Below, piece after piece: positions 61,848-64,000 of a stretch of DNA of 64,000 nt. Source of the DNA: an uncultured Propionivibrio sp. (GTDB lineage Bacteria; Pseudomonadota; Gammaproteobacteria; Burkholderiales; Rhodocyclaceae); assembly GCF_963666255.1 (NCBI RefSeq), contig NZ_OY762655.1, forward strand, positions 1,240,001-1,304,000, written 5' to 3'. A program made the position numbers and the translations under genes. The stretch's first letter is position 1. Each line of letters starts with the position of its first letter. Under the pieces are notes generated by a model, which did no database searches, had not been told where the DNA came from, and saw only the letters and a list, made by a program, of their open reading frames with translations.

Positions 61848-64000
61848 ATGCCCAGTAGTCGGCGAGAGCATTTCATTTTCCTATCGGTCATCTGCTACGC
61901 CGTCCTGGCACTGGCATGGATATTCCTGTCCGACAAGTTGCTGCCACTGACGCCCAGCCACGAAATGGCGGTTCTCCTGTCAACCGCCAAGGGGATCCTG
62001 TTTGTTGCGATCACCAGCGTGTTCCTGTTCGTTGCGCTGAAGTCCGTCCCGCCCAAGGGGAAGAAAGGGCAGGGAACCCTGGACACAGGACGTGTGGAAA
62101 TCGCGAAAAGGCGGCGTGGGCCCATCTATGTCGGCGCGGTTGTCACCGTCATCGCGCTCGTCGTGGCGCTGGTCACAGCGGCAATCAACCAGAATGCCAA
62201 GTCCGACACGAAAAACACGGCAACGCTCGCCAGGAATGTCGTCCAGTTGCTGGACCGGGAGATTTCAGGGCGCTTCGACAAGATCAACATGGCGTTGTAC
62301 TCGATCGCCTACATGCACCAGTTGCATCGCGGAAACGCCCGGCGGGAAATCGATTTCCCCGGCTACATCCGGGAACACAAGAAATTCCTGCCCAGTGTCA
62401 ATTTCATCGCCGTTGCCGACAGCGAGGGGGTGATCCGCTTCAGTAGCGAGTCACTGAACGGAATGCCGGTCAACATCAGTGACCGCGACTACTTCATCCA
62501 GGCGCGCACCCGACCGGTTTCCGACGTGATTGCGTCGGGCCCCATCCTGAATCGCATCAACGGGGCATGGAGCATCGTGCTCGCCCGCCCCCTTCGTTCA
62601 GCCGACGGGCGCTTCGAGGGCGTGGCCTTTGCGTCGCTGGCAACGGCCCATTTCGGTGATTCATTATCGTCGATCGATCTCGGCACGAAGGGGGCCGCGA
62701 CAATCCGTGCGCTGGACATGAGCCTCGTCCATCGGTTCCCGGACACGAAGGATAGCGTCGGAAACAAATCGGTGTCCCGTGAACTTCTCGAACATCTGCA
62801 AAAGTCGCCGACCGAAGGGACCTACATTGCAAGGACTCAGCTCGACAATATCGAGCGCATCAATGCGTATCGCAAACTCGAGCGTTTTCCTTTCTATGTC
62901 ATTGTCGGACTCGCCACCGAAGATCTCCGCAGTTCATCGAGTGCCGAGGTGCTGTTCATGCTCGGACTGGGAACACTGGCCATCATCGCCGCGATGCTCG
63001 CGACATTGCTGGCTTACCGCATCTACCGCCAGCAGGCGGACGACCTGGACAAATGGCGGCTCACCGATGAGGAGCTGAATCACCTGCTGGAGGAACGCAC
63101 GAAGCTGAACGAAGCCTTGTCGCTACGTGCCGACGAGGCAGAGGCGGCCAATCGGGCAAAAAGCGAATTCGTCGCGAACATGAGTCACGAGATCCGGACG
63201 CCGATGAACGCGATTCTCGGCCTCACCTACTTGCTCGAAAGAATCGCCCTGCCCGGCGACGCCGCCGAGATGGTGCATCGGATCAGACAGGCCGGAAGAA
63301 CGCTGCTGAGCATCATCAACGACATTCTTGATTTCTCGAAAATCGAATCCGGCCGCCTGGAGATCGAGAAGGAATCCTTCCGGCTTGGCGATGTGCTCGA
63401 CAACCTGTCGACGATCATGTCGGCCAATGCGCGGGAAAAGGATATCGAGCTGATCATTGCAATGCCCCCCAGCCGGACCAGTTCGTTGAAGGGGGATGCG
63501 TTGCGGCTCGAACAGATACTGGTAAACCTGACCGGCAATGCCATCAAATTTACCGAGCGCGGGCATGTCGCCGTGTCAATTTCGGTCATCGCCGAAACGG
63601 ATACGGATGTTTCCCTGCGCTTCTCGGTAAGTGACACCGGCATTGGCATTCCGGTGGAGAAGCAACAGGAAATTTTCGCGCCGTTCCTGCAAGCCGACAA
63701 CTCGACCAGTCGTCGCTATGGCGGCTCTGGCCTTGGGCTGACGATCAGCCGGCGCCTTGTCGAAGCGATGGGCGGCGAACTGCAATTGACGAGCGTGCCG
63801 GGCAGCGGCAGCGAGTTCTGGTTCGTCCTGACATTCGAACGCTTGCGCGACGGCTTGCTGGCGTCGCCGGAACTGGGCAACCTGCCGGTATTGATCGCCG
63901 ACAACAACCCCATCGCACGGGAAGCGTTGCGCGGCATCGTCGACGGACTCGGATGGCATCCGACGACCGTCGGTTCCGGCCTGGAGGCACTGGCCTACAT
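61848..64000 (+). CDS. Hybrid histidine kinase with Cache-like sensor (3' end outside window)
   Basis: 717 codons to the window edge. Three hydrophobic segments occur early (FIFLSVICYAVLALAWIFLS, STAKGILFVAITSVFLFVAL and YVGAVVTVIALVVALVTAAI), then a periplasmic Cache-like domain (FPGYIREHKKFLPSVNFIAV, ISDRDYFIQAR), a further helix (LFMLGLGTLAIIAAMLATLL), a dimerisation domain with FVANMSHEIRTPMNAILGL, and an ATPase with NLTGNAIKFTE, DTGIGIP and GGSGLGLTISRRL. LPVLIADNNPIAREALRGIV begins a receiver domain that is cut by the edge. Confidence 0.92.
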   Translation, partial: MPSSRREHFIFLSVICYAVLALAWIFLSDKLLPLTPSHEMAVLLSTAKGILFVAITSVFLFVALKSVPPKGKKGQGTLDTGRVEIAKRRRGPIYVGAVVTVIALVVALVTAAINQNAKSDTKNTATLARNVVQLLDREISGRFDKINMALYSIAYMHQLHRGNARREIDFPGYIREHKKFLPSVNFIAVADSEGVIRFSSESLNGMPVNISDRDYFIQARTRPVSDVIASGPILNRINGAWSIVLARPLRSADGRFEGVAFASLATAHFGDSLSSIDLGTKGAATIRALDMSLVHRFPDTKDSVGNKSVSRELLEHLQKSPTEGTYIARTQLDNIERINAYRKLERFPFYVIVGLATEDLRSSSSAEVLFMLGLGTLAIIAAMLATLLAYRIYRQQADDLDKWRLTDEELNHLLEERTKLNEALSLRADEAEAANRAKSEFVANMSHEIRTPMNAILGLTYLLERIALPGDAAEMVHRIRQAGRTLLSIINDILDFSKIESGRLEIEKESFRLGDVLDNLSTIMSANAREKDIELIIAMPPSRTSSLKGDALRLEQILVNLTGNAIKFTERGHVAVSISVIAETDTDVSLRFSVSDTGIGIPVEKQQEIFAPFLQADNSTSRRYGGSGLGLTISRRLVEAMGGELQLTSVPGSGSEFWFVLTFERLRDGLLASPELGNLPVLIADNNPIAREALRGIVDGLGWHPTTVGSGLEALAY

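Overview
The window is GC-rich (about 60%) and reads as the chromosome of a Gram-negative betaproteobacterium, probably Rhodocyclales-like. This is an inference from gene content (TRAP transporters, many c-di-GMP proteins, an NhaR/antiporter/BCCT group, HflX and DbpA) and codon style. No rRNA or marker tree supports it.

Left chromosomal part (1-16.9 kb). A partial Dps gene, a small membrane protein, the GTPase HflX and the RNA helicase DbpA with a coupled partner lie on the minus strand. An AraC-type regulator is followed by divergent, overlapping c-di-GMP genes (EAL with a broken GGDEF, then an intact GGDEF). A complete DctPQM TRAP transporter comes next, then a broken DUF502 gene. A salt/osmotic-stress block closes this part: NhaR-type regulator, HPF-like protein, Na+/H+ antiporter, BCCT transporter and MarC-type membrane protein.

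Metabolic part (17.6-31 kb). A nine-gene minus-strand operon pairs a YtfQRT-YjfF-type sugar ABC importer with RpiB, a fucose-isomerase-like enzyme, an Asp/Glu-racemase-fold protein with one catalytic Cys, an SDR and a beta-hydroxyacid dehydrogenase. No kinase is present. Divergent from it is a TRAP binding protein without permeases, next to a response regulator and a multi-pass histidine kinase, which looks like a ligand-sensing unit.

Mobile island (about 31-53.9 kb, visibly lower GC). A Tn7-like transposon of 19,704 bp can be delimited to the base. It has TGT/ACA ends inside a 24-bp imperfect terminal inverted repeat, a 5-bp target duplication (ACTCA), and lies 26 bp from the 3' end of a tRNA-Val gene. 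It encodes a fused TnsA-TnsB with an exact D-D-35-E triad, TnsC and a TniQ/TnsD-type protein. I see no CRISPR array or Cas gene. Its cargo looks like a defence island: a three-gene DUF262 / AAA-DUF3696 / unknown operon, a TIR protein, an XRE-ImmA/IrrE gene with a chimeric partner, a NACHT NTPase, and several unknown genes. An integron-type gene cassette with matched attC cores, but no integrase, sits just inside the right end. Directly upstream is the right end of a second, near-identical element (same 300 bp, same ACTCA) with a 729-bp copy of part of tniQ. This indicates repeated insertion at one tRNA attachment site followed by decay of the older copy.

Right chromosomal part (54-64 kb). gltX is followed by tRNA-Ala, tRNA-Glu and tRNA-Asp, a terminator, a chemotaxis receptor, a Cache-PAS-PAS-GGDEF-EAL protein and a hybrid histidine kinase cut by the window edge.
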